Counted from the first letter of the stretch, positions 46,527-58,744 are shown. The stretch is 64,000 nucleotides of DNA from Tragulus kanchil (GCA_022376925.1 JAIOJX010000002.1:43299501-43363500); one strand, 5' to 3'. Notes: generated by a model not told the origin, from the letters alone. Translations and numbers: made by a program.

Positions 46527-47576
46527 GTAAGTTTACTTTCCTTTTCCTTTGTGTAATTAATAATTTTTGTAGGTCAGATAATTTCAGGATATAAGAAGCA
46601 GATAAATTACTGACTTAAAAATTATAATTCTGTTTTTGATTAGTTTGAATTTTTAGTAGTATATGTGACCACTCTATATATGGCAGTCAATCTGCAACAA
46701 ATCAATAGAAATCTTGTATCAGCATTCCGATAAGAGGAAAGCATGGTTCATAGAAGTACAGTTCATAGTAGAATCATGGTTCAGATTAGTTTAGGTATTT
46801 GGAGACCTTGTTTCCATTTGACATGACTATTAGTTAACTTTAAAACACTCAAACTAAACCAATAGTCTATTCCAAATTAAACGATGGAGGAAGATAGAGA
46901 ATAGGGAAGGAAATAAAGAAAAGTGGAATTGTGTTGTTTGTTAATAAAAATCAATGAATCTTTATTATTGGCAGAGGATAATTAATGTCACTAAGCTTGG
47001 AAGCACAGTGGACCACTTTTTAAGAAATATATATAAATTATTTCACCCAATCCATGTTAGGCAAGTCAGTTGTGTTTGAATTCTAGCTTCTTGTTCTGAC
47101 AGATGATTCAAACAAGTTAAAGTGAAGAAAGAAAATGTTGACTTCAGTTGTTATCAATTAAAGAAAAAATTGGCCTTACTTTTAGCCTGCTTTCTAATGT
47201 TTGGCTAACCTGTTTATTTTTCATTTTTACTTGTTTTAATACTCATGATTGTCCTTAGAAAACATACTTTCTAGCCTTCTCCTGATATACATTAAGACAT
47301 GGTAGCTGGGAGTCCAGATGAGATAAGCTACATTTTAAAATCTCTACTTAGATGTGCGTGCTGTTACTTTGTTTCTGAGGATGCACAGGCTACACTGTGT
47401 ATCTCTGTGGGATATACATTTAACAGTATCTTATGAAAAATTTGGGAGTGTAGCATGGAAACCATTCTAGGTATGTTCTAATTGTTACAATAAGGTGACT
47501 CATCCATTTTACTTCTTCATGATTAATGTAGTAATTTGGAAATGACATTATACTATTGTATATGCCTTAATTCTAG

Positions 47577-47643
47577 AGCAAAGACTCTGAGTACAAAAAG
47601 TGTGAAAGAAATGGAATTTAAAGTGAAGACAGAAATGGATGAT
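47577..47643 (+). other. SLC26A7: Second identical copy of the SLC26A7 linker exon
   Basis: It copies 46460-46526 at offset 1117 bp within block 46116-47258 / 47258-48376, splice sites included. Using both 67-bp copies would shift the frame. The left margin of the block (47258-47300) has lost about 25 bases relative to its twin. Confidence 0.88.
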
Positions 47644-48120
47644 GTAAGTTTACTTTCCTTTTCCTTTGTGTAATTAATAATTTTTGTAGGTCAGATAATT
47701 TCAGGATATAAGAAGCAGATAAATTACTGACTTAAAAATTATAATTCTGTTTTTGATTAGTTTGAATTTTTAGTAGTATATGTGACCACTCTATATATGG
47801 CAGTCAATCTGCAACAAATCAATAGAAATCTTGTATCAGCATTCCGATAAGAGGAAAGCATGGTTCATAGAAGTACAGTTCATAGTAGAATCATGGTTCA
47901 GATTAGTTTAGGTATTTGGAGACCTTGTTTCCATTTGACATGACTATTAGTTAACTTTAAAACACTCAAACTAAACCAATAGTCTATTCCAAATTAAACG
48001 ATGGAGGAAGATAGAGAATAGGGAAGGAAATAAAGAAAAGTGGAATTGTGTTGTTTGTTAATAAAAATCAATGAATCTTTATTATTGGCAGAGGATAATT
48101 AATGTCACTAAGCTTGGAAG

Positions 48121-50309
48121 CACAGTGGACCACTTTTTAAGAAATATATATAAATTATTTCACCCAATCCATGTTAGGCAAGTCAGTTGTGTTTGAATTC
48201 TAGCTTCTTGTTCTGACAGATGATTCAAACAAGTTAAAGTGAAGAAAGAAAATGTTGACTTCAGTTGTTATCAATTAAAGAAAAAATTGGCCTTACTTTT
48301 AGCCTGCTTTCTAATGTTTGGCTAACCTGTTTATTTTTCATTTTTACTTGTTTTAATACTCATGATTGTCCTTAGAACAGAGAGAATTGACCTCCTACCA
48401 GAAGGATCAGTGTTCAGGGCATTTCTGTGTAAACTGGAAGTAGAACGTAACAACAGAAGTCCTTCTCTGACACCCGGGGGAATGGCTTGTGTTTTTAACA
48501 AGTATAGAAAAGATTTGCTCCACAGAAAGATACTGGAGTTCAAAGACTTTGAAAGTGTCCCAGGCTCAAGTTTTCCACCAATGTTACCTTTCTTTCTTAT
48601 CCCTTTCATTTCTTCCTCAAAATTTTCCATGTGCAAAATCCCAGTTTGACTCAGGCTGCTAGAATCCTCTGTGTATTCACCCCACACATGTAGCTGTGTA
48701 CCATAGCGTTGACATTCTTAGCTTGAAGTAGAATTCAAGTTTGACTATTTTTCAGTTTAAATATCACTGGTTAATAAATTTTACCTAATCCATACCTTCT
48801 CCTCAGGCTAAATATGTGAGAAAGTGAATGAGGGGATTTGTAGTAAGGTGAAAGTGCCACAGTTTCTCCATGTCTTGAACTTGAGTTTTTCCAGTCTAGT
48901 TACCTACCTGAATGATAAGTGTCACACAGAAATAATTAATTTTATTAGAATATTACACATCACTAGTTGTTTAATGTTTTATATCAAAGCCAAGAGGGAA
49001 AACACTAAGAGGAAGATTTGAATATGAACGTCAAGTGAAGTAACTTCAAATGTAGTGATGATCTGTCACTCCTCTCTCCTATCCCTTCTTCATATGAAAC
49101 AATTTGGAACATCTCTTTCCACTCAGGGAATTCAACTCTATTGAGAATTTTTCTGGCCCTACTTGATTCTTCATTCCTTAATAAATGTCTGTCTTTAAAA
49201 AATACATTAATGGGCTTCCCTGGTCAATTTTTAGAAATATTTTAAAAACCCCATGTTAGGCAAGTCAGTTGTGTTTGAATTCTAGCTTCTTGTTCTGACA
49301 GATGATTCAAACAAGTTAAAGTGAAGAAAGAAAATGTTGACTTCAGTTGTTATCAATTAAAGAAAAAATTGGCCTTACTTTTAGCCTGCTTTCTAATGTT
49401 TGGCTAACCTGTTTATTTTTCATTTTTACTTGTTTTAATACTCATGATTGTCCTTAGAACAGAGAGAATTGACCTCCTACCAGAAGGATCAGTGTTCAGG
49501 GCATTTCTGTGTAAACTGGAAGTAGAACGTAACAACAGAAGTCCTTCTCTGACACCCGGGGGAATGGCTTGTGTTTTTAACAAGTATAGAAAAGATTTGC
49601 TCCACAGAAAGATACTGGAGTTCAAAGACTTTGAAAGTGTCCCAGGCTCAAGTTTTCCACCAATGTTACCTTTCTTTCTTATCCCTTTCATTTCTTCCTC
49701 AAAATTTTCCATGTGCAAAATCCCAGTTTGACTCAGGCTGCTAGAATCCTCTGTGTATTCACCCCACACATGTAGCTGTGTACCATAGCGTTGACATTCT
49801 TAGCTTGAAGTAGAATTCAAGTTTGACTATTTTTCAGTTTAAATATCACTGGTTAATAAATTTTACCTAATCCATACCTTCTCCTCAGGCTAAATATGTG
49901 AGAAAGTGAATGAGGGGATTTGTAGTAAGGTGAAAGTGCCACAGTTTCTCCATGTCTTGAACTTGAGTTTTTCCAGTCTAGTTACCTACCTGAATGATAA
50001 GTGTCACACAGAAATAATTAATTTTATTAGAATATTACACATCACTAGTTGTTTAATGTTTTATATCAAAGCCAAGAGGGAAAACACTAAGAGGAAGATT
50101 TGAATATGAACGTCAAGTGAAGTAACTTCAAATGTAGTGATGATCTGTCACTCCTCTCTCCTATCCCTTCTTCATATGAAACAATTTGGAACATCTCTTT
50201 CCACTCAGGGAATTCAACTCTATTGAGAATTTTTCTGGCCCTACTTGATTCTTCATTCCTTAATAAATGTCTGTCTTTAAAAAATACATTAACTGGGCTT
50301 CCCTGGTGG
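48121..50309. repeat. Tandem duplication 17: 48121-49226 = 49227-50309
   Basis: Core offset 1082 bp. The first ~30 bases of the right copy are a deletion-rich version of 48130-48170. Confidence 0.95.
48377..50293. other. SLC26A7 intron with overlapping open frames, origin unknown
   Basis: 48331-48687 (minus, 118 codons) and 48362-48649 (plus, 95 codons) overlap in a stretch of more even base composition, copied at 49413-49769. No family is recognised; an old LTR or transposon remnant is possible. Confidence 0.45.
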
Positions 50310-50575
50310 TCCAGTGGGTAAAGAGTCCACCTTGCAGTGCAAGGGGCACCGGTTCGATCCCTGGTCTGGGAGGATCCCACATGGTGAGGAACGGCTAGGA
50401 GTGTCCAAGTACAAGCCAGTGCTCTGGAGTGCATGCGCCCAGAGACAGTGCTCTGCAGTCAGAGAGGCCACTGCAATGGGAGGCGCACACAGAGCAAAGA
50501 ATAAAGATGAATGGCTTAGAGGCAAATAACAATGATAATGATAATAATAATAAATTTAAAAAAAATTTTAAAAAT
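50294..50575 (+). mobile_element. CHR SINE, + strand
   Basis: ctgggcttccctggtggtcc, ggcaccggttcgatccctgg and cagagacagtgctctgcagt run to an (aat)n/A-rich tail. A stub of its first 14 bases is at 49213-49226, the end of the left duplication copy. Confidence 0.9.
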
Positions 50576-50832
50576 GTATTAACTAAAAACATACTGGCGC
50601 GATCATATGGTGAGATTCGTCAGACCATCTAAGACATGGAAGCTCTGCCATAACTAAACAAGATGGTACAAATAATCTTACTTTTGGCTTGTAAGATAGT
50701 TCCTTTTTATTAAAAGTTATTTTGTTCACTTAAAGGTTTATGTTTTGAGCTATTTGTAGCATATCTCTTCACTTCCTAGAGTTTAAAAGCTGTGTACCTA
50801 GAGAAGCTTTGAGATGGTCTAGTACCTACTTT

Positions 50833-52878
50833 AGCTCTCATGGTTGCAGTAGGGGAAGAAGGAGGAAGCAATGAGCAGAGCAGTGGGGGTGGGAGCACTG
50901 CTGTGGCTTCTGCAACAGCTAGAGCAGGTTCAGCCAGCAGGAGTGCCACCGTGGGTGGGGCAGCAGTGGGAAGGCAGTGGTAGAGATAGGTGAATAACAC
51001 TGACCGCATCATTCAACAGCTGCTGCAAGTGAGAGTCCAAACCTGGTCCAGCTACAGGGGCATGGGATTAGAGGAATGTGCTCATTAAAGTCCAGAGAGA
51101 TCCTTCTCAGTCAGCATAACCTGCTGGAGTTTGAAGCACCGTTCAAAATATGTGGTGATATCCATGGGCAGTGCTTTGGTTTGCTGTGACTTTTTGAGCA
51201 CAGTAGTTTCCTTCCAAAAGCAGTTTGTTACTGGTTTCTTGGGGACTGTATGAACAGTGGAAAGCAGTCCTTGGAGATTCTCTGCCTCTTATTGGCTTAC
51301 AAAATCAAACCACGAATGTGCCAGTAGCAATAGAATTTATGGGTTTTATGATGAATGTAAAATAAGATATAACATTAAAGTATGGAAATCTTCCACAGAC
51401 TGCTTTAACTATTTATGGATAGCAGCCATCATGAATGAAAAAATATTATGCTGTCATGGAAGTTATATCCCCAGATATTCAATCTGTGGAGCAGATTTGG
51501 TGAATTATGTAACCAGTTGATGTGCCAGATCAAGATTGCCTTTGCGATCTTTTGTGGTCTGACCCTGATAAAGATGTTTTTGGCTGGAGTTTGAAAATGA
51601 CAGAGGAATGTGCTTTGCATTTGGTGTAGAAGTGGTTGCAAACTTCCCCATAAGCATGATTTGATTCTTATATTTGGAGCCCATTGGGTGATTGAAAATG
51701 GATAGAATTTTTTTTTTTTTGCAAAGAAACAGTTGGCCACCCTGTTTTCTGCACCCAGTTATTGTGGAGTCCTTTCCTGGTGGCTCAGCTGGTAAAAAAT
51801 CCACCTTCCACAAGGCAGACCTGGGTTTCCTCCCTGGATTGGGAAGCTGAGAGAAGCAGAGTTCAGCTCTCATGGTTGCAGTAGGGGAAGAAGGAGGAAG
51901 CAATGAGCAGAGCAGTGGGGGTGGGAGCACTGCTGTGGCTTCTGCAACAGCTAGAGCAGGTTCAGCCAGCAGGAGTGCCACCGTGGGTGGGGCAGCAGTG
52001 GGAAGGCAGTGGTAGAGATAGGTGAATAACACTGACCGCATCATTCAACAGCTGCTGCAAGTGAGAGTCCAAACCTGGTCCAGCTACAGGGGCATGGGAT
52101 TAGAGGAATGTGCTCATTAAAGTCCAGAGAGATCCTTCTCAGTCAGCATAACCTGCTGGAGTTTGAAGCACCGTTCAAAATATGTGGTGATATCCATGGG
52201 CAGTGCTTTGGTTTGCTGTGACTTTTTGAGCACAGTAGTTTCCTTCCAAAAGCAGTTTGTTACTGGTTTCTTGGGGACTGTATGAACAGTGGAAAGCAGT
52301 CCTTGGAGATTCTCTGCCTCTTATTGGCTTACAAAATCAAACCACGAATGTGCCAGTAGCAATAGAATTTATGGGTTTTATGATGAATGTAAAATAAGAT
52401 ATAACATTAAAGTATGGAAATCTTCCACAGACTGCTTTAACTATTTATGGATAGCAGCCATCATGAATGAAAAAATATTATGCTGTCATGGAAGTTATAT
52501 CCCCAGATATTCAATCTGTGGAGCAGATTTGGTGAATTATGTAACCAGTTGATGTGCCAGATCAAGATTGCCTTTGCGATCTTTTGTGGTCTGACCCTGA
52601 TAAAGATGTTTTTGGCTGGAGTTTGAAAATGACAGAGGAATGTGCTTTGCATTTGGTGTAGAAGTGGTTGCAAACTTCCCCATAAGCATGATTTGATTCT
52701 TATATTTGGAGCCCATTGGGTGATTGAAAATGGATAGAATTTTTTTTTTTTTGCAAAGAAACAGTTGGCCACCCTGTTTTCTGCACCCAGTTATTGTGGA
52801 GTCCTTTCCTGGTGGCTCAGCTGGTAAAAAATCCACCTTCCACAAGGCAGACCTGGGTTTCCTCCCTGGATTGGGAAG
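50833..52878. repeat. Tandem duplication 18: 50833-51846 = 51865-52878 (PPP1CC pseudogene)
   Basis: Offset 1032 bp, the shortest unit. Junction 51847-51864 is unmatched. Confidence 0.95.
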
Positions 52879-52983
52879 ATCCCTGGAGAAGGGGTAGGCT
52901 CCCCAGTCTAGTATTCTTGCTTGGAGAATTCCATGGCTTGTCCACGGGTCACAAAAATTCAGACACGACTGAATGACTTGACT
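52801..52983 (+). mobile_element. Bov-tA SINE inside the PPP1CC pseudogene
   Basis: It starts tcctttcctggtggctcag and ends ...cacgactgaatgacttgac, the tRNA-like head and BovB-like tail of Bov-tA on the + strand. It is flanked by an 11-bp target-site duplication ttattgtggag (52790-52800 and 52984-52994) that falls within the Y-C-G-E codons of the pseudogene, so it inserted after the retrocopy. A cut copy of its first 78 bases is at 51769-51846. Confidence 0.93.
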
Positions 52984-53141
52984 TTATTGTGGAGAGTTTG
53001 ACAAATGTAGGTGCCATGATGAGTGGATGAGACACTAATGTGTTCTCTTCAAATGTTAAAGCCTGCAAAGAAAAAGAAGCCAAGTGCCATGGAACCTGAA
53101 ATACCTCAAAGGGTATGATCACAAAGCAAGCAAAGAAATAG

Positions 53142-54589
53142 ATGTCCTTTTGACACTGCCTGGTAGGGAGTTGTAACTTTTACTTTTAAAGCTGTAATGT
53201 GTATTGTAATGTAAAGCCGTAATGTCAGCTTGCTCAGCAGTGTTTGTGGGCTCCCCTTCCATTTTCTACTTTAGAATAGTATTTGATGATTATAACAGCA
53301 AAGGAAAGATTCCTCACTCACAAGAAAAGATGCTTTATTTTGTTTAGTTCTCTATTCCTTTTACAAACAACTTTAATGATAATGCTAAAGCTGTACACCT
53401 CAAGACAGTTTTTCCTGTCTAAGGGGTGAGGGTACAATGGATCTTTTTTTTTAAAATTCAGTATAGCCCATGAATAATATAAATATTCATTTTATTTAGG
53501 ATATAAAGAAATACCTAGGGTTCTCAAACTGTACATGCCATTGTTGTAAAATGCATACTGTTGAATATAAAACACGGTGGATTTCTCTGTTTGTTTCAAA
53601 GGGATTGCTTTTTTTCTTGTCTTGTCATATATAAACTAGTTTTTACAGCTATCAGAATTAAGGATAACTTTCAACCTTGGCAGTATCACTTGTATGTATA
53701 GTTAGTTAAAGCATACTTTCCCCTGTGATAAACTTAAAATGACAATTAAAGCCATTATTTAAAATGCTTATGACTCTTTCCTAAAGCCCAAATTTCTGTT
53801 GAGATATATATTGACACTACCCTAAGTACAAGGGGACATCATTGTGTATCCCTGCCACTTTCATGGGGATTCAGAAATAGGTTTCTGAAGAGCAATTAGT
53901 AGCAGCATAGTGCTATTTGCACTATTAAAAATGAAAGTTAACAACATTTTATATGATTTTCATACAGTCTATTTATCAAGTAATCTTTTTTACAGTTATA
54001 TCAGGACTGAACCCATTCAGAAAGCTTCAAATTATAAAAATAGTATTGTTCTATATGAGTGACTGATTATGCTTTCTTTGACCTACATTCTTTATTCTGT
54101 GATTTGAGGCTTATAAATCAAAACAAATGAACTAACGTACTATCAACTAGTTTATATAGAACTCACAGTATCTATGATTTTTTCAAAAAGCCAATATCTG
54201 TTTAAAAATGAATCAGTTTCAACAGATGAGCCTGTATAATATCATGTGGTAAAAGTGAATTCAGATTTATTAATTGATGAACTTTTTAAACAAATTACCT
54301 ACTTTAAAAAACAAGGAATCTAAGAGAGGTTAAATGAGTTGTCCAAATTCACATATCTAATATTTTCTAATCTTTCTATCTCTGTCTGTATGTGTCTCCT
54401 TCTCTATTTGAATGCCAAAGTCTGAAGGAGAACTGCTTTATTTAATTGATAAAGAGTTATCATTGTATAGAACTTCCTGTCCTCTCAGTTTCTAAGACAG
54501 ACCCCTGCCCTGAAGGTCATGAAAAAGATGGTATTGCTAGGAAGATCTGGGCAAATGGCTGAAGCATACAACTTCTTCTTCTTCTTCTT
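53142..54589. other. PPP1CC-like 3' UTR, then unique intron
   Basis: 53142 to about 53760 is AT-rich sequence continuous with the pseudogene stop and is probably retrocopied 3' UTR, with attaaa near 53742 as a possible poly(A) signal. After that no feature is recognised up to the CHR SINE. Confidence 0.5.
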
Positions 54590-56426
54590 CTTTTTTTTTT
54601 AATTTTTGGTCTCTTTTTATTGGTTTTTTATTTATTTATTTTCATCTATCTTTGTCCTCTGGTCTGTGTGGACCTCTCTTAGCAGTGGCCTCTCTCATTG
54701 CAGAGCACCAGCTCTGGGCACATGTGCTTCAGAGCGCTGGCTTGCAATTGGACGCACTGGTCCAGCCACTTCATGGCATGTGGGATCCTCCCAGGCCAGG
54801 GATTGAACCAGTGCCCCTTGCATTACAAGGTGGACTCTTTACCCACTGGACCACCAGGGAAGCCCTATGAAGCAGACAACTTTTGTACTGAAAATTTTCC
54901 TTCTCCATTTCTTCATGTCTTGCTTACATCCTGGCAAACCAGTATAATCTAGGCTGGCCCAAAGTGAAATTGTCTTCCTGATAATACCTCTTGATTTCTT
55001 TCTCCCAATTAAAACTATCAGTCACTTGTAAGGTGACTTCTAGTCACTTGTAAGGCTATGTCTTGAGGTAAATGATTGACAGTTGACCTTTCAGGCTATA
55101 TTTTCATTTTTAAAAATATTGATGGCTAGGTAAAGAAATTTTAAGTTTCTGGATTGAGTGGAAGAGGTACTTTTAGGAGGATAAACCTTTCTGGCATTCT
55201 TTGATAGTCTTTTGTCTCCAAAACCCTAGTAGTAGGAATAGGGGCATTTTTGAAAGACTGTAGACTTATCTCATGGTTACTCATATGAGTGGGAAAAGAG
55301 GATACTAGGAGATACTTTCCATGATTTTTCAAAAGCCAATATCTGAAATATCAGTTTCAACAGATGAGCCTGTATAATATCATGTGGTAAAAGTGAATTC
55401 AGATTTATTAATTGATGAACTTTTTAAACAAATTACCTACTTTAAAAAACAAGGAATCTAAGAGAGGTTAAATGAGTTGTCCAAATTCACATATCTAATA
55501 TTTTCTAATCTTTCTATCTCTGTCTGTATGTGTCTCCTTCTCTATTTGAATGCCAAAGTCTGAAGGAGAACTGCTTTATTTAATTGATAAAGAGTTATCA
55601 TTGTATAGAACTTCCTGTCCTCTCAGTTTCTAAGACAGACCCCTGCCCTGAAGGTCATGAAAAAGATGGTATTGCTAGGAAGATCTGGGCAAATGGCTGA
55701 AGCATACAACTTCTTCTTCTTCTTCTTCTTTTTTTTTTAATTTTTGGTCTCTTTTTATTGGTTTTTTATTTATTTATTTTCATCTATCTTTGTCCTCTGG
55801 TCTGTGTGGACCTCTCTTAGCAGTGGCGTCTCTTGTTGCAGAGTACCTGCTCGGCACATGCGCTCCAGAGAACTGGCTTGTAATTGGACACACTGGCCCA
55901 GCCGCTCCTGGGCATGTGGGATCCTCCCAGGCCAGGGATTGAACCAGTGCCCCTTGCACTGCAAGGCAGACTCTTCACCCACTGGACCACCAGGGAAGCC
56001 CTATGAAGCAGACAACTTTTGTACTGAAAATTTTCCTTCTCCATTTCTTCATGTCTTGCTTACATCCTGGCAAACCAGTATAATCTAGGCTGGCCCAAAG
56101 TGAAATTGTCTTCCTGATAATACCTCTTGATTTCTTTCTCCCAATTAAAACTATCAGTCACTTGTAAGGTGACTTCTAGTCACTTGTAAGGCTATGTCTT
56201 GAGGTAAATGATTGACAGTTGACCTTTCAGGCTATATTTTCATTTTTAAAAATATTGATGGCTAGGTAAAGAAATTTTAAGTTTCTGGATTGAGTGGAAG
56301 AGGTACTTTTAGGAGGATAAACCTTTCTGGCATTCTTTGGATAGTCTTTTGTCTCCCCAAAACCCTAGTAGTAGGAATAGGGGGCATTTTTTGAAAGACT
56401 GTAGACTTATCTCATGGTTACTCATA
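54170..56426. repeat. Tandem duplication 19: 54170-55318 = 55319-56426
   Basis: Offset 1138 bp, then 1136 after the SINE. The left copy's last ~120 bases lose single bases at G, C and T runs. The SINE interior differs between copies. Confidence 0.93.
54590..54866 (-). mobile_element. CHR SINE (sister copy at 55728-56002 differs internally)
   Basis: A (ctt)n/poly(T) tail, ctctttttattggttttttat, then ctggaccaccagggaagccc as the 5' end. The copy at 55728-56002 has identical flanks, yet about 20 differences lie in the middle (54689-54836 against 55826-55977). Confidence 0.9.
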
Positions 56427-56626
56427 ATGTTTCTTAGTAAAGAGGAAGTACATAATTTCCTTGAGAAGTGTGATAATATATTAAATCCTTCAATTTTTTT
56501 TTAATAATAAAAACATCAGCAAAGAGATTGCTTCCATGATTGAGTGACATTTAGACTTACAGGGTTTCAATTCATTGTGGGATTTCTTTCTGAATTTTGA
56601 ATCTATTCCTTTTTTTCCTCTAAAAG

Positions 56627-56764
56627 GAAACCCTGCAGCAGGTGAAAATCATCTCAATAAATAACCCGCTTGTTTTTCTGAATGCAAAGAAGTTTCATAC
56701 TGATCTAATGAATATAATCCAAAAAGAAAATACTGAAAACCAACCACTTGATGAAATCAGCAAG
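56627..56764 (+). CDS. SLC26A7: SLC26A7 exon, start of STAS domain ([10 protein letters not shown]...)
   Basis: The exon is 138 bp, 46 codons, phase 0 at both ends, acceptor tttttttcctctaaaag and donor gtaggg. It begins [20 protein letters not shown] and ends in NQPLDEISK. The 'V-K-I-I-x-I-x-x-P-L-x-F-x-N-A' strand/turn is the first beta strand and turn of the STAS domain, which in SLC26 proteins regulates transport and trafficking. It is not itself duplicated: a 1.09-kb duplication starts 13 bp after the donor. No further STAS exon is visible to 64000. Confidence 0.95.
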
Positions 56765-57244
56765 GTAGGGTCAACTCTTTTGATTATATTATACTACAGG
56801 TAATCTTATATCATTATTTCCCAAAAAAGTATCAGGTAAATAGAAAACATTATAAAAATGTTTAGAGATGTCTTCCCTCAGCAAAATCTTATATTGTGTT
56901 ATACTTTTTATTTGGTTTTATAATTAACTTTCAGATAACCACTGCTTTTTCATTCATTTGTTCATTTATTCATTAATTCACCATATATCTGATGGACGTG
57001 CACTAGATGCTGACAAGAATAAATAAGACAAATCAAAGAAAGAAGAGTTAGATCTACTTCTAGAAGAGAATATAGTAAACAACTCAAAGAAACGTAAACT
57101 ATTGGCCTGATTATAATAACATTATCTTAAATTGCCATCATTCTTTATCTGCAAAATTATCTCAGTTATCAGAGGTAACAAATCAAATGTTCATGAGAAA
57201 GAGCTATGTGTAATCATTTGAATCTTTAAACCCTCTGCAATGTT

Positions 57245-57545
57245 AAGAGCTTGGACTTTGGAGCTAAGCTGCCTAGGTGAGACACTTAAGAGCTATGGGA
57301 CCTAATCAAATTACTTAATGTTTTTTTAGTTTACTAATCAGTACTAACAATGATTTCAGTTCATTCACTCAGTTGTGTCCGACTCTTTGCAACATCATGG
57401 ACTGCGGCATGCCAGGCTTCCCCGTCCATCATCATCTCCCAGAGCTTGCTCAACCTCATGTCTATCAATTAAATGAGTTAATATATGCAAATAAGTTACA
57501 TTAGTGCCTGGCCTACCCAATACTCTAAGATCTTAGATAGTATTA
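57245..57545 (+). mobile_element. MIR SINE, split by BovB (copy at 58333-58633)
   Basis: agagcttggactttggagct, gagctatgggacc and, after the insert, aattaaatgagttaatatat and agtgcctggc follow the MIR consensus order on the + strand. MIRs predate placental mammals, so the BovB fragment is the later insertion. Confidence 0.85.
57352..57466 (-). mobile_element. Short BovB 3' fragment inserted in a MIR (copy at 58440-58554)
   Basis: tcagttcattcactcagttg to gctcaacctcatgtctatc is the first ~110 bases of antisense BovB 3' sequence. It splits a MIR at 57245-57545. C at 57423 reads T at 58511 in the second copy. Confidence 0.85.
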
Positions 57546-58744
57546 TTAGTTTGGTTGAGTGCAAATAATACCCTCTCAATGAAGAGTTTCTTGACTATTT
57601 TAGATTGCAAAGTTCTGTTCTTTTTCTTGTGTCCTTGAGCATATACCGTTTCTCAGTCAGCCAGATGCATAGAAGACCTGTGTCCTCCCATTTCCAGTAT
57701 CGCAGGAACAAATTACACATTCCTGTGTTTGAAGCTTCATGCTCCTATCTTTGGGCCTCAAACTGATCCACACTACAAAGACCCTAAATATAGGATCAGA
57801 TACTAAATTTACTGGGTGCAGTTGAAAGTGAAAAATAGTTTCTTTTTAGCAAGAATTAAAGTGAAAACTTTGATTATATTATACTACAGGTAATCTTATA
57901 TCATTATTTCCCAAAAAGTATCAGGTAAATAGAAAACATTATAAAAATGTTTAGAGATGTCTTCCTCAGCAAAATCTTATATTGTGTTATACTTTTTATT
58001 TGGTTTTATAATTAACTTTCAGATAACCACTGCTTTTTCATTCATTTGTTCATTTATTCATTAATTCACCATATATCTGATGGACGTGCACTAGATGCTG
58101 ACAAGAATAAATAAGACAAATCAAAGAAAGAAGAGTTAGATCTACTTCTAGAAGAGAATATAGTAAACAACTCAAAGAAACGTAAACTATTGGCCTGATT
58201 ATAATAACATTATCTTAAATTGCCATCATTCTTTATCTGCAAAATTATCTCAGTTATCAGAGGTAACAAATCAAATGTTCATGAGAAAGAGCTATGTGTA
58301 ATCATTTGAATCTTTAAACCCTCTGCAATGTTAAGAGCTTGGACTTTGGAGCTAAGCTGCCTAGGTGAGACACTTAAGAGCTATGGGACCTAATCAAATT
58401 ACTTAATGTTTTTTTAGTTTACTAATCAGTACTAACAATGATTTCAGTTCATTCACTCAGTTGTGTCCGACTCTTTGCAACATCATGGACTGCGGCATGC
58501 CAGGCTTCCCTGTCCATCATCATCTCCCAGAGCTTGCTCAACCTCATGTCTATCAATTAAATGAGTTAATATATGCAAATAAGTTACATTAGTGCCTGGC
58601 CTACCCAATACTCTAAGATCTTAGATAGTATTATTAGTTTGGTTGAGTGCAAATAATACCCTCTCAATGAAGAGTTTCTTGACTATTTTAGATTGCAAAG
58701 TTCTGTTCTTTTTCTTGTGTCCTTGAGCATATACCGTTTCTCAG

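Larger units (their letters stand above)
46116..48376. repeat. Tandem duplication 16: 46116-47258 = 47258-48376 (carries linker exon)
   Basis: Offset 1142 bp at the start, 1117 bp after ~25 bases are lost in 47280-47300; the core is identical. Confidence 0.95.
50833..53760 (+). pseudogene. PPP1CC: Processed pseudogene of protein phosphatase 1 gamma (PPP1CC)
   Basis: Intronless + strand sequence with PP1 catalytic-subunit similarity from near the N terminus (about 51000: IIQ-LLQVR) through GDIHGQ, LGD...[24 protein letters not shown] and LLWSDPDKD to a tail with KPAKKKKPSAMEPE and MITKQAKK followed by a stop at 53139-53141. The -GMITKQAKK ending separates gamma from the alpha and beta isoforms. 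The reading frame is broken by stops, frameshifts and a deletion before NHECAS, and the start codon is lost. 5' UTR-like sequence precedes it and 3' UTR-like sequence follows; both outer limits are approximate. A Bov-tA SINE splits it near the C-terminal Y-C-G-E-F-D codons. The part up to the SINE is repeated (50833-51846 and 51865-52878) by the tandem duplication seen across the window. Confidence 0.93.
13850..56764 (+). other. SLC26A7: SLC26A7 gene, internal part (seven exons visible)
   Basis: Seven exons in order on the + strand encode consecutive pieces of one SLC26 (sulfate permease/prestin family) protein that I recognise as SLC26A7. Family knowledge: SLC26A7 is a chloride/bicarbonate exchanger or chloride channel of gastric parietal cells, renal intercalated cells and thyroid follicle cells, with about 14 membrane spans followed by a cytoplasmic STAS domain. 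All introns here are AG/GT and phases join without a break (49 codons plus one leading base, then 38, 26, 32, 35 codons plus two bases, one base plus 22 codons, 46 codons). Neither the start codon nor the stop codon is in the window. Between the exons sit L1, BovB and SINE copies and repeated 1.1-kb tandem duplications that copy several exons; those copies are most likely assembly errors. Confidence 0.95.
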
